Assembly: GCA_035718275.1 (NCBI GenBank) | Contig: DASTHI010000048.1 | Location: forward strand, 47,352 to 111,351 | Reading direction: 5' to 3' | DNA: 64,000 bases | From: Pseudolabrys sp035718275 | GTDB lineage: Bacteria; Pseudomonadota; Alphaproteobacteria; Rhizobiales; Xanthobacteraceae | In this document: positions 37,001 to 45,011 of the stretch, piece by piece | How the letters are laid out: the number at the start of each line of letters is the position of its first letter | Numbering within the stretch: the first letter of the stretch is position 1 | Program-made: the position numbers and the translations under genes | The notes under the pieces: model-generated | Told to the model about the DNA's origin: nothing | Database searches by the model: none | Seen by the model: only the letters and a program-made list of their open reading frames with translations

Positions 37001-37429
37001 CTCAGCCGCGCCGATGGCGGTCTTGATGCCGCAGCACGCACATCTCTGACCAGGCAGGTGATGGACATTTTGGAAGATCGGAGCTTTGCCGAACTTTACG
37101 GGCCAACGAGTCTTGCAGAAGTCCCGATAGTCGGCCTTCTGCCCGTCGGCGAAAAAATCATACGAGTGTCAGGACGCATCGATCGTCTTTGCGTCACAGA
37201 GAATGCCGTACTGATCGGCGACTTCAAGACTGACCGGAATCCGGCCCGGCGGGCGGAGGATGCCCCGGAAGGGTACGTCCGCCAACTCGCGCATTATCGC
37301 GCGATCATTGCCCGTCTCTACCCCGACCGACCGGTCAAGGCCGCCTTGATCTGGACGGAAATCCCCGAGCTTATGGAACTTTCCTCGGAGGTCCTCGATG
37401 CTGCACTCGGGGCTGCCACGTCGGCGTGA
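34025..37429 (+). CDS. addA: double-strand break repair helicase/nuclease AddA
   Basis: UvrD-family helicase and nuclease subunit, 1134 aa from ATG 34025; a frame open from 33983 is rejected because the overlap start and family similarity fit 34025. Walker A is SANAGSGKTHVLAQRV, motif II VLIDEAQDTSPKQW, motif III FAVGDEKQSIFSFQGA and motif VI YVAMTRASERLIVCG. The C-terminal nuclease motif reads VLIGDFKTDRNP. Overlap with addB gives coupled synthesis of the two subunits. trxA follows after 91 bp. Confidence 0.97.
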   Translation: MNAPRSVPEAVIERQILASDPARSAWVSANAGSGKTHVLAQRVIRLLLAGVDPARILCITFTKAAAANMANKVFQDLRAWTVLDDAALDEAMRQAGVGRIDDQRRRRARRLFALALETPGGLKVQTIHAFCTQLLHLFPFEADVPARFEVLDESGETQMLEEIGLEVLLHAAEVPTSSIGRALEHAIRAGADSTFRDMLRAAVAKRDALTNWIEAAGGVDNAMIQLSTALNVGPHESLESIEAAIIHDSLIAKSEWDAIAAVLMQGSKTDKEQACRFQAMSELSGVRLLDNYLDIFCTTQRDKAKERVVTNAIVGLQPDLCRRLEKEQERVWDLLVRKRAIEARDRSVALFTIAYEVIERFRAEKNRHGLLDYEDLIEKTLNLLQDQRAAWVHYKLDRGIHHVLIDEAQDTSPKQWSIVQALVNDFFAGKGAHERPRTIFAVGDEKQSIFSFQGAAPRNFAAMRRHFEQAHQRAALDFIATEFKHSFRSGLNVLGAVDAVFARSEAHAGLTADPVPPVHEALPDKAPGLVEIWDLEKSDERQKVEAWAAPFDLQSGTSAVVKLARRIAESVAAWKHQGRRPKDVLILLRRRGALFEAIIRALKNADIEVAGADRLVLTEHIAAMDLLVLADALLLPDDDLALATVLKSPLFGLDDSALFNLAWNRPGTLYASLRDQHPEIARSFEEMREAAREKSPFEFYAWLLGPGEGRRKIVARLGHESLDVLDEFVNLALDYERIEPASLQGFVSWMRAARSEVKRDMEMDRDEVRVMTVHGAKGLEAPIVVLADTTTPPHGWHPPRLLQLPADKTELGTPRPLIWAGAKANDVGPMAAARAAALAEISDEYRRLLYVAMTRASERLIVCGVEPATRLPEGCWYELIIHALKDHCTREPADSGKGEVFRFRRAPDERAELSPEREENGAAIRVPSWLHQPLVADLHRTPPVRPSGSKAPRLRESASRKQALARGRLVHRLLQALPDMPRDRREKQCAEYLSRADGGLDAAARTSLTRQVMDILEDRSFAELYGPTSLAEVPIVGLLPVGEKIIRVSGRIDRLCVTENAVLIGDFKTDRNPARRAEDAPEGYVRQLAHYRAIIARLYPDRPVKAALIWTEIPELMELSSEVLDAALGAATSA

Positions 37430-37520
37430 GCCACCTTGACCTTCCAGGACTACGTCCATAGGTTCCCTTCCTCACGATTCTCGGGACGATTCTCGCCCCT
37501 CAATAACAAAAGGTGTTGCC

Positions 37521-37841
37521 ATGACGGTCAGCAAAGTGTCGGACGCGAGTTTTGAATCGGACGTATTAAACTCCGCCGCACCGGTGGTCGTTGATTTCTG
37601 GGCGGAATGGTGTGGCCCATGCCGGATGATTGCCCCTGCCCTCGAGGAGATTGCCGGGCAACTGGGCGACAAGGTGAAAATCGTGAAGCTCAATGTCGAC
37701 GAGAACCCCAACACCGCAGCCAAATACGGCATTATGTCGATACCGACGCTTATGCTCTTCAAAAACGGAGAAATTGCTTCACGCCAGGTCGGTGCTGCGC
37801 CGAAGCAGAAGCTGCATCAGTGGATCAGCGCTGCCGTCTAG
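37521..37841 (+). CDS. trxA: thioredoxin
   Basis: 106 aa cytoplasmic dithiol reductant. The active site is WAEWCGPCRMIAPALEEIA and the cis-proline loop reads MSIPTLMLFKNGE. Length and the absence of a signal peptide fit TrxA. The addA-trxA order is common in Rhizobiales. A GC-rich hairpin follows 22 bases after the stop. Confidence 0.97.
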   Translation: MTVSKVSDASFESDVLNSAAPVVVDFWAEWCGPCRMIAPALEEIAGQLGDKVKIVKLNVDENPNTAAKYGIMSIPTLMLFKNGEIASRQVGAAPKQKLHQWISAAV

Positions 37842-37863
37842 GCGTGCTTTGAATTAAACAGCC

Positions 37864-37890
37864 AATCGGCCGGCCAAAGCCGGCCGATTT
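37864..37890 (+). terminator. terminator hairpin after trxA
   Basis: AATCGGCCGGC (37864-37874) and GCCGGCCGATT (37879-37889) form a perfect 11 bp stem with a CAAA loop. The T-tract is short (TTT, then GCGTT). It sits between trxA and the ligase gene, whose start is only 16 bases further on, so the ligase may need its own promoter or rely on read-through. Confidence 0.75.
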
Positions 37891-37905
37891 GCGTTAGCGA
37901 GGGTC

Positions 37906-38934
37906 ATGACTCTTGCCCTGCACCCTCCCTTTCCTGCAATGGAAGCACTCTCCGTTGAGCAGATCCCGGAGGGCGAGAACTGGCAATACGAGCCGAAGTG
38001 GGACGGCTTTCGCTGTCTCGTCTTTCGTGATGGCGCAAGAGTCGAACTTCAGTCGAAATCCGGGCAGTTGCTCACGCGCTACTTTCCAGAGCTTGTGGCA
38101 GCCGTCGGCGCCATCGGGCGGGGCAAATTTGTCCTTGATTGTGAAATCGTCGTCCCGCGAGGCAAAACATTTTCCTTCGACGACCTGCTGCAGCGTATCC
38201 ATCCGGCGGCAAGTCGGATCAATCGGCTCGCTGCGGAAACGCCTGCCATACTGATCGTGTTTGATCTCCTGCTGGATGACAGGGAAGTCTACACCGGAAC
38301 GCCGCTTCACGTGCGCCGCAGGAAGCTCGAGGATTTTGCTCATAATTTCCTGCGAGGAAGAAAGTCGCTGCGACTATCGCCCGCAACCACAAGGCCTGCC
38401 GAAGCCAGGAAATGGCTGAGACAGGTCGGTGCGGTTCTCGACGGCATCATCGCCAAGCGTCGGGACCTGCCCTATGAGTCGGGCAATCGCTTGGGCATGC
38501 AAAAAATTAAAAACTTCCGATCGGCAGACTGCGTCGTCGGCGGCTTCCGTTACAATGAGGGCAAGAAAACCGTGGGGTCCTTGTTGCTCGGACTGTATGA
38601 TGAAAGCGGGCTGCTCAATCATGTTGGATTCACCTCCTCGATCCCGAGCGACGCCAAGGCAGCCCTCACTGCGAAGCTTGAGAAGCTGATCGCTCCGCCG
38701 GGATTCACCGGCAACAAGCCCGGCGGCCCCAGCCGCTGGTCAAGCGAGCGTTCCGCGAAATGGCACCCGGTCAAGCCGAAATTGGTGATCGAAGTCTGTT
38801 ACGACCATTTCAGCGGCGGCCGCTTTCGCCATGGAACAAGAATCTTACGATGGAGGCCCGACAAATCGCCCAGGCAGTGCACGATGGACCAGTTGCATCA
38901 GAAAAAAGCAGACTTGCTCAAGCTCCTAAAGTAA
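37906..38934 (+). CDS. stand-alone ATP-dependent DNA ligase (LigC/LigD-like)
   Basis: 342 aa. It has an adenylation domain with motif I YEPKWDGFRCLVF (nucleotidyl Lys near residue 28), motif III LIVFDLLL, motif IV DGIIAKRRDLPYESG and motif V MQKIKNFRSADCVVGGFRY. An OB-fold follows with VEVCYDHFSGGRFRHGT-like residues near the end. No polymerase or phosphoesterase domain is attached and no Ku gene is nearby. The family (mycobacterial LigC type) acts in accessory repair. It probably supplements the NAD-dependent LigA rather than replacing it. Confidence 0.9.
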   Translation: MTLALHPPFPAMEALSVEQIPEGENWQYEPKWDGFRCLVFRDGARVELQSKSGQLLTRYFPELVAAVGAIGRGKFVLDCEIVVPRGKTFSFDDLLQRIHPAASRINRLAAETPAILIVFDLLLDDREVYTGTPLHVRRRKLEDFAHNFLRGRKSLRLSPATTRPAEARKWLRQVGAVLDGIIAKRRDLPYESGNRLGMQKIKNFRSADCVVGGFRYNEGKKTVGSLLLGLYDESGLLNHVGFTSSIPSDAKAALTAKLEKLIAPPGFTGNKPGGPSRWSSERSAKWHPVKPKLVIEVCYDHFSGGRFRHGTRILRWRPDKSPRQCTMDQLHQKKADLLKLLK

Positions 38935-38965
38935 TGCTGCGTTCCATGCGCCCGAACCTGCAATT

Positions 38966-38986
38966 GGCATGTGCGGCGCGCATGCC
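38966..38986. terminator. hairpin between convergent ligase and folC genes
   Basis: GGCATGTGC (38966-38974), GGC loop, GCGCATGCC (38978-38986): a 9 bp stem with one G-T wobble. It lies in the 77 bp between two convergent genes but has no T-tract on either side, so it could be a weak bidirectional terminator or a simple repeat. Confidence 0.35.
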
Positions 38987-39011
38987 GAAACCGTGCTCCC
39001 ACGCACAGCTT

Positions 39012-40331
39012 TCACTGGGGCAAGACCGCGTTTTCGCGCAGCGCCTCTCCCGCGAGATACAGTGAACCGGTGATGAGAATGCGAGGCGGAGGGTCAAGAT
39101 CGAGCTTGCGAACCGCATCGAATGCATCGGAAAGATTTTCTCGGCTCGTTGCCGAAAGCCCGACAGCGCGAGCGTGGTCGGCAACAGCTTCGGCACTCAA
39201 ACCCTTCTCGGCTCCCGATATCGGGACCGCAATCAACCGGCGACACAGGCCTGCAAAGTTTCGCAGAAAACCTTGGCAGTCCTTACTGGCGAGCATGCCG
39301 ACGATAAGCACCAATGGGCGCGAGACGCGCTCCTCAAGATCTGCCAGCGCAGCCGCGATTGCACGGCCGCCATCCGGATTGTGGCCGCCATCGATCCACA
39401 ATTCGCTGCCGGCAGGCGCAAGGTTCGTAAGCAATCCCTGCGTGAGACGGTGCATTCGTGCCGGCCACTCGGCCTTGAGCATCCCCGTCTCAAATGCAGA
39501 GATCGGAACGGCAAAATCCCTCACCGAACGCAGCCCCGCAATGGCAAGACCCGCATTCTCGAACTGGTGGCGCCCGTACAGTCTTGGCGCGGGCAAGTCG
39601 AGTAGTCCCGCTTCGTCCTGGTAAACCAGGCGACCGCGCTCTTCAGTAGCGGTCCAGTTGTGGCCAGCGATCTTGAGAGGCACTCCGAGGCTTGCTGCCC
39701 GGCGTTCGATCGCACCCATCGCTTCGCGCTGTTGCGAAGCGATAACAGCGGGCACGCCGTTTTTGAGTATGCCGGCCTTTTCCGCTGCGATTACTTCGAC
39801 GCTGTCGCCCAGAAACTCCGTATGATCGATCGAAACGCGTGTGATGATCGTCAGCAGTGTATTCTCGATGACATTCGTGGCGTCGAGTCGGCCGCCCAAA
39901 CCGACTTCCATGAGAAGAACATCCGCCGGATGTCGGGCAAACAACAGCAGACCTGCTGCGGTTGTTATTTCAAATACCGTTATTGGCTGTCCTGCATTCG
40001 CGCGTTCACATTCTTCGATTGTGCTTATCAGCTCATCGTCCTCGACAAGACGGCCTTCACCCGCCGCGCCAATTCGAAAACGTTCGTTGAAGTGGACCAA
40101 ATGCGGTGACGTATACACATGAACCAACTTGCCGGAGGCCTCCAGAATCGCGCGCAGAAAGGCGATCGTCGAGCCCTTCCCGTTCGTGCCGGCGACATGA
40201 ATCACGGGCGGAACTCTGCGCTCCGGATGATCCAGCGCGGAAAGGAGCCGCTTTACCCGGTCGAGTGACAGATCGATCCGCTTAGGGTGCAGATTCAGCA
40301 GACGCGCGACGATGCTATCGATGGAGGACAT
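39012..40331 (-). CDS. folC: folylpolyglutamate/dihydrofolate synthase
   Basis: Adds glutamate to dihydropteroate and to folates. The 439 aa Mur-ligase-family protein has the ATP loop VIHVAGTNGKGSTIAFLRAIL, the signature TSPHLVHFNERFRI, and VGLGGRLDATNV. The C-terminal domain has WIDGGHNPDGGRAIAAAL. It is the last gene of the trpF-trpB-trpA-accD-folC run, with 143 bp to accD. Confidence 0.97.
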   Translation of the reverse strand: MSSIDSIVARLLNLHPKRIDLSLDRVKRLLSALDHPERRVPPVIHVAGTNGKGSTIAFLRAILEASGKLVHVYTSPHLVHFNERFRIGAAGEGRLVEDDELISTIEECERANAGQPITVFEITTAAGLLLFARHPADVLLMEVGLGGRLDATNVIENTLLTIITRVSIDHTEFLGDSVEVIAAEKAGILKNGVPAVIASQQREAMGAIERRAASLGVPLKIAGHNWTATEERGRLVYQDEAGLLDLPAPRLYGRHQFENAGLAIAGLRSVRDFAVPISAFETGMLKAEWPARMHRLTQGLLTNLAPAGSELWIDGGHNPDGGRAIAAALADLEERVSRPLVLIVGMLASKDCQGFLRNFAGLCRRLIAVPISGAEKGLSAEAVADHARAVGLSATSRENLSDAFDAVRKLDLDPPPRILITGSLYLAGEALRENAVLPQ

Positions 40332-40474
40332 GTTGGAGGGAACTGCAGATACCGGGTTGAGCCGCGTTTCGCCTGCGTGCTTCCACAGGCCAGCGAGGGC
40401 AATATGGATGACGGCCGCTGTCTACGCCAGCTAATAGAGCCGCCTCGGCGGAAGTTGCAGCGGACCGGACGAGA

Positions 40475-41365
40475 TCACGCCGGCACCGGAGGAGCTAATT
40501 GGTGCTGCTCGCCGGTGATTGGCGCCCTGGTGAGCAATCGGCATAGCTCAGCTAGCGTGGATCGCAGCCTGTGACGGTGCACGACCATGTCCACCATGCC
40601 GTGCGCTGCGAGATATTCGGCCCGTTGAAAGCCCTCCGGCAGCTTCTCTCGAATAGTTTGTTCGATGACCCGCGGGCCGGCAAAACCAATCAGCGCGCCG
40701 GGCTCTGCGATTTGCACATCTCCCAGCATGGCATAGGAAGCCGTAACGCCTCCTGTCGTTGGGTTCGTGAGAACGACGATGTATGGCTTACGCGACTCGC
40801 GCAACATCTGCACGCCGATCGTGGTGCGCGGCAGCTGCATGAGTGAGAGGATGCCCTCCTGCATCCGCGCACCGCCCGATGCTGCGAAGATGATGAATGG
40901 AGTCTGATGCCGCACTGCTGCCTCGATGCCCGTGATGACCGCCTCCCCTGCAGCCATCCCGAGCGATCCACCCATGAAATCGAAGTCCTGAACGGCGACG
41001 GTGACCATCTGGCCTTCCAGGCGCCCAATGCCGACTTTCACGGCATCCTGCAGCCCCGTCTTGGTGCGGGCGTCCCGCAGCCGGTCTGCATAGCGCCGTT
41101 CGTCACGAAATCTCAGCGGATCGAGCGGTACCTCGGGAAGCGTGATCTCTTCGAACTCACCAGCATCGAAAATAGATTTCAGGCGCGACGGAGCGCTGAT
41201 GCGCATGTGATAATCGGAGCTAGGGATGACGAACTGGTTTGCTTCCACATCCTTGTAGAAGACCAGTTGCCCTGTCTCGGGACATTTGATCCAAAGATTT
41301 TCCGGCGTCTCACGGCGCAAGAAGCTGCGAATCTTTGGTCTCACGACATTGGAGATCCAGTTCAT
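40475..41365 (-). CDS. accD: acetyl-CoA carboxylase carboxyltransferase subunit beta
   Basis: Beta half of the carboxyltransferase that makes malonyl-CoA. 296 aa with the crotonase-fold core FAASGGARMQEGILSLMQ, NPTTGGVTASYAMLGD and IGFAGPRVIEQTIRE. The N-terminal zinc ribbon is degenerate. E. coli AccD has four Cys there, while this protein keeps only Cys28 (LWIKCPETG) and has VIPSSDYHMRI where the second CxxC should be. The same change occurs in related Rhizobiales as I recall. It is downstream of trpA. Confidence 0.96.
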   Translation of the reverse strand: MNWISNVVRPKIRSFLRRETPENLWIKCPETGQLVFYKDVEANQFVIPSSDYHMRISAPSRLKSIFDAGEFEEITLPEVPLDPLRFRDERRYADRLRDARTKTGLQDAVKVGIGRLEGQMVTVAVQDFDFMGGSLGMAAGEAVITGIEAAVRHQTPFIIFAASGGARMQEGILSLMQLPRTTIGVQMLRESRKPYIVVLTNPTTGGVTASYAMLGDVQIAEPGALIGFAGPRVIEQTIREKLPEGFQRAEYLAAHGMVDMVVHRHRLRSTLAELCRLLTRAPITGEQHQLAPPVPA

Positions 41366-41420
41366 GGCGCTCCCTTAGAAACACATTTTGGCCAAATGAC
41401 AGTCGCTGCGGTCCCGCCAC

Positions 41421-42260
41421 TCACTTTGCCGCAACCTGTCGTGCAGATCGTATCCCTTGTGCCAAAGCCGAGGTGAGATTGGTGACAGCACTTACGGTCG
41501 TGGGTCCGGCGTCACCATTCTTGTCGAGACTTCCTGCCAAGGCATCGACCAGCGCCGAGCCGACCACGACGCCGTCGGCGCCATCGGCAATGGCTCGAGC
41601 GTGTTCGGTCGTTCTCACTCCGAAGCCGACCGCGACGGGAAGCTCGGTATGACGCTTTATTCGCGCGACGGCAGCGCGCACCTTCGCCGTGTCGGGCGCA
41701 GCCGCGCCCGTGATGCCTGTGATCGATACGTAATAAACGAAGCCGGAGGTATGATTGAGAACTGTCGGCAGTCTTTTTTGGTCTGTCGTCGGCGTTGCCA
41801 ACCGAATGAAATTAAGCCCGGCTCTCATGGTCGGCAGGCAAAGCTCCTCATCCTCTTCCGGCGGCAGATCGACGACGATTAGCCCATCGACGCCGGCAGC
41901 TTTGGCATCGGTGAGAAAGCGATCGTTGCCGTAAACATAAATCGGATTGTAATAGCCCATCAGCACGATTGGCGTTTCGGTATTGGTCTTGCGAAAATCT
42001 CGCACCAGGGCGAGCGTTTTGCTCATGCGCTGCCCCGCCTTGAGCGCGCGCAGCCCCGCGGCCTGGATAGAGGGTCCATCCGCCATGGGCTCGCTGAAAG
42101 GCATTCCAAGCTCGATGATGTCCGCGCCGGCCTTCGGCAGTGCTCGCGCTATGGTAGCGGACGTCTCATAATCAGGATCGCCTGCCATGGTGAATGTCAC
42201 CAGCGCCGCACGACCCTCTTTTTTCAATGCGGCGAACCGTTTTTCGATGCGGCCGTTCAT
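41421..42260 (-). CDS. trpA: tryptophan synthase alpha chain
   Basis: Cleaves indole-3-glycerol phosphate to indole. 279 aa TIM barrel. Catalytic Glu is in DIIELGMPFSEPMADGP and catalytic Asp in the same segment; the phosphate loop includes GFGVRTTEHARAIADGADGVVVGSAL. The start overlaps the trpB stop by 4 bases, so alpha and beta subunits are translationally coupled. Confidence 0.97.
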   Translation of the reverse strand: MNGRIEKRFAALKKEGRAALVTFTMAGDPDYETSATIARALPKAGADIIELGMPFSEPMADGPSIQAAGLRALKAGQRMSKTLALVRDFRKTNTETPIVLMGYYNPIYVYGNDRFLTDAKAAGVDGLIVVDLPPEEDEELCLPTMRAGLNFIRLATPTTDQKRLPTVLNHTSGFVYYVSITGITGAAAPDTAKVRAAVARIKRHTELPVAVGFGVRTTEHARAIADGADGVVVGSALVDALAGSLDKNGDAGPTTVSAVTNLTSALAQGIRSARQVAAK

Positions 42261-43477
42261 GACGCCCTGCTTTCAAGGAAAGCTTCGACCGAATCGAGAT
42301 CCTTGTCGCCTCGGCCGGACATGTTCACGACCATCAGGTGGTCCTTCGATTTTGCGGCTGCCAGTTCGGGTACTTTGGCAAGCGCATGCGCCGACTCCAG
42401 CGCGGGAATAATGCCTTCCAGCCTGCTGCACAATTGAAATGCAGCGACCGCTTCGGCATCCGTCGCAGCAAGAAATTTCACCCGGCCCACATCGTTGAGC
42501 CACGCATGCTCCGGACCGACCCCCGGATAGTCGAGCCCGGCTGAAATGGAATGAGCCTCGTCGATCTGGCCGTCATCATTCATCAACAGGTAGGTTCGGT
42601 TTCCGTGCAGCACACCCGGCCGTCCCCCAGCGATCGAGGCGGCGTGCTTGCCGCTCTTGAGCCCGTGACCGGCGGCTTCAACGCCGTAGATTTCGATCGC
42701 CGGCTCATCCAGGAAAGGGTGGAAAAGGCCCATCGCGTTCGAGCCGCCACCGATGCAGGCAATAAGGGAATCGGGCAGCCGCCCTTCCGCGGCCTGCATC
42801 TGCTCGCGCGTTTCGCGGCCGATGATCGACTGGAAGTCACGGACCATCGCTGGGTATGGATGCGGTCCAGCTACGGTCCCGATGCAGTAGAAGGTATCAC
42901 TGACGTTCGTCACCCAATCGCGCAAGGCCTCGTTCATTGCATCCTTCAGCGTGCGCGCGCCGGATTGAACGGGCCTGACTTCGGCGCCGAGCATCTTCAT
43001 TCTCAATACGTTGGGTTTTTGCCGTCCGACATCGACGGCGCCCATATACACGACGCAGTGCAAGCCGAACTTCGCGCAAAGTGTGGCAGCGGCGACGCCA
43101 TGCATGCCTGCACCCGTTTCCGCGATGATTCGCTTTTTGCCCATTCGAATGGCCAGCATGATCTGGCCGAGCACGTTGTTGACCTTGTGCGCACCAGTGT
43201 GATTGAGCTCTTCACGTTTGAAATAGATCTTGGCGCCGCCGCAATGCTCGGTAAGTCGTTCGGCGAAATAAAGCGGTGACGGGCGTCCCACATAGGTCGC
43301 AAGATGCCGATTCATCTCTTTCTGGAAATCGGGATCCGACTTGGCCTCAGCATACGCAGCTTCCAGATCGAGAATGAGCGGCATCAACGTTTCGGCCACG
43401 AAGCGGCCGCCGTAGATGCCGAAATGCCCGCGCTCGTCAGGCCCGGTGCGGAACGAATTGGGCTGCTGCACTGTCAT
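42257..43477 (-). CDS. trpB: tryptophan synthase beta chain
   Basis: PLP enzyme that joins indole to serine. The PLP lysine is in NHTGAHKVNNVLGQ, and the GGGSNAMG phosphate loop and the C-terminal ANMSGRGDKD-like end (VNMSGRGDKDL) are present. I start it at ATG 43477 (406 aa, MTVQQPNSF); a TTG three codons upstream is possible. It lies 11 bp after the trpF stop. Confidence 0.97.
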   Translation of the reverse strand: MTVQQPNSFRTGPDERGHFGIYGGRFVAETLMPLILDLEAAYAEAKSDPDFQKEMNRHLATYVGRPSPLYFAERLTEHCGGAKIYFKREELNHTGAHKVNNVLGQIMLAIRMGKKRIIAETGAGMHGVAAATLCAKFGLHCVVYMGAVDVGRQKPNVLRMKMLGAEVRPVQSGARTLKDAMNEALRDWVTNVSDTFYCIGTVAGPHPYPAMVRDFQSIIGRETREQMQAAEGRLPDSLIACIGGGSNAMGLFHPFLDEPAIEIYGVEAAGHGLKSGKHAASIAGGRPGVLHGNRTYLLMNDDGQIDEAHSISAGLDYPGVGPEHAWLNDVGRVKFLAATDAEAVAAFQLCSRLEGIIPALESAHALAKVPELAAAKSKDHLMVVNMSGRGDKDLDSVEAFLESRAS

Positions 43478-43488
43478 CCTATGCAAAG

Positions 43489-44196
43489 TTACTTTGCCTG
43501 TCCGACAATTGACCCCTCTCCAAGCTGGAGAGGCGACGAAAAAACTTCGGCCTCGGCGATGCGGGCGGCGCGGATGAATGCGCGAATCTTTTCAGAATCC
43601 TTTTCTCCGGGCGCGCGCTCCACTCCCGACGACACGTCGACGCCTGGGGCGCGCGTGATACGCAGCGCATCCGCTACGTTGTGAGCATCAAGCCCGCCCG
43701 ACAACATGAAAGGAACTCCGGCGTTCACATTTTTCAGCAGGCTCCAGTCGAACGGCTTGCCCAGGCCTCCCGGGCGGTTCGCGTCCTTTGGTGCTCGCGC
43801 ATCGAAAATCAGCCGGTCGGCGACCTGGGCGTATTCTCGCACGGGTGAGAGATCCTTCCGTTCGGCAATCGGGAGCGCCTTCATGACAGGCAAGCCAAAT
43901 CGCGTGCGGACTGTGACCACCCGATCTGGTGTCTCGGTGCCATGCAGTTGCAGCACGTCCGGTTCGAGTGCCCCGACGATGTCGAGCAACATGTCATCGC
44001 TCGCGTCCACGGTCAGCGCAACCTTCAGTGCGCGCTTCTGCACTCTCTGTCCCAGAATGCGAGCCGCTTCCAGGCCTAGATGACGAGGGCTTGGGGCAAA
44101 GAACACGAAGCCGACCATGTCGGCACCCGATTGGAGCGCCACATCGAGCGCCTGCGACGTCTTCAACCCGCAGATCTTAATGGATAATGCCGCCAT
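43489..44196 (-). CDS. trpF: phosphoribosylanthranilate isomerase with extended C terminus
   Basis: Third step of tryptophan synthesis from anthranilate. 235 aa TIM barrel with catalytic Cys in IKICGLKT, Asp in GKPFDWSLL and phosphate-binding FMLSGGLDAHNVADAL plus GVDVSSGVE. The family normally ends near KIRAFIRAAR; here about 22 more residues follow (from IAEAEVF to GQAK). That tail contains the translation of a perfect 8 bp inverted repeat (43515-43533), which suggests a palindromic element has run into the gene end. Confidence 0.95.
   Translation of the reverse strand: MAALSIKICGLKTSQALDVALQSGADMVGFVFFAPSPRHLGLEAARILGQRVQKRALKVALTVDASDDMLLDIVGALEPDVLQLHGTETPDRVVTVRTRFGLPVMKALPIAERKDLSPVREYAQVADRLIFDARAPKDANRPGGLGKPFDWSLLKNVNAGVPFMLSGGLDAHNVADALRITRAPGVDVSSGVERAPGEKDSEKIRAFIRAARIAEAEVFSSPLQLGEGSIVGQAK
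43515..43533. repeat. inverted repeat inside the trpF 3' end
   Basis: CCTCTCCA (43515-43522), AGC loop, TGGAGAGG (43526-43533). It is translated as part of SSPLQLGEGS in TrpF. A looser relative occurs at 44217-44270 near the lapA end (CCCCTCTCCC facing GGGGGGAGGG). Dispersed palindromic units of this kind are common in Rhizobiales genomes; membership of a named family is inference. Confidence 0.55.
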
Positions 44197-44250
44197 GGGG
44201 GCCTTCTACATCTTCTTCCCCTCTCCCGCAAAGCAGCGGCGGCCGACCCT

Positions 44251-44619
44251 TTACGGAACGGGGGGAGGGATGGCGCCGTAAGGCGCCGGATCGACCGAGC
44301 CTCGAGGCATGTCGGTTGAATATCGCCGGCGCATCCCGTCAATTTCCTGATGCAGCAGGCGGACGTCGCTGTCGAGCTTGCGCGCAGCCCGCCGCCATTT
44401 CGCCTGTCCAAACCACGTCGCAATACCGCCGATCAGAACACCCGCGATCAGCAGCAAGAAGATAAGCACGAAAAGAGGCAGCGTAGCCGAATAAGCGGGG
44501 TTTGCCGCAGAGAATGGATCGAATGAGATCGTGACTGGCTGTCTGTTTGCGACTGCAAACCCTATGCCGATAACAGCAAGCGGTATGACGATCAGCGCGG
44601 TGATGATTTTCCGGAACAT
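44251..44619 (-). CDS. lapA: LapA-domain inner membrane protein (DUF1049)
   Basis: 122 aa from ATG 44619, with GAGGG about 9 bases upstream; a GTG at 44634 adds 5 residues. Two transmembrane helices (IITALIVIPLAVIGIGFAVA and LPLFVLIFLLLIAGVLIGGIATW) flank a short periplasmic loop with QPVTISFDP. A basic coiled cytoplasmic tail follows. E. coli LapA/YciS works with LapB to control LpxC and lipopolysaccharide amount. It is placed directly after ihfB, as in many alphaproteobacteria. Confidence 0.88.
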   Translation of the reverse strand: MFRKIITALIVIPLAVIGIGFAVANRQPVTISFDPFSAANPAYSATLPLFVLIFLLLIAGVLIGGIATWFGQAKWRRAARKLDSDVRLLHQEIDGMRRRYSTDMPRGSVDPAPYGAIPPPVP

Positions 44620-44704
44620 CGTTGACGCCCTCACGCAAGATCGTCGTGACCGGGATCAGTCCGCCGGCGACGATAGCATTGTGAGCGTGAACGTGGAAAA
44701 GAAC

Positions 44705-44995
44705 CTAAATCGAGCCCGGCCGATTCAGGCGCTCCCGCATTTCCTTTCCGGTTTTGAAGAATGGGACCGACTTCTGGTCCACCGCGACATGCGCCCCGGT
44801 CCGAGGATTGCGGCCCGTTCGGGCGGGACGATGCTTGACCGAAAACGCGCCGAAACCACGCAGTTCTACCCGATCGCCCTTGGCCATGGCGCTCGTGATC
44901 TCACCCAAAATCGCATTGATGATATTCTCGACGTCGCGCTGATAGAGATGCGGATTCTGGGCGGCAATGCGCTGGACCAGTTCTGACTTGATCAT
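44705..44995 (-). CDS. ihfB: integration host factor subunit beta
   Basis: DNA-bending nucleoid protein, dimer with IHF-alpha. 96 aa from ATG 44995 (MIKSELVQRIAAQNPHLYQRDVE); a TTG-initiated frame from 45055 overlaps sppA and is rejected. The family signature is VELRGFGAFSVKHRPARTGRNPRTG, with the intercalating Pro in GRNPRTG. It lies 16 bp after the sppA stop. Confidence 0.96.
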   Translation of the reverse strand: MIKSELVQRIAAQNPHLYQRDVENIINAILGEITSAMAKGDRVELRGFGAFSVKHRPARTGRNPRTGAHVAVDQKSVPFFKTGKEMRERLNRPGSI

Positions 44996-45011
44996 GGATG
45001 CCGCCTGACGA

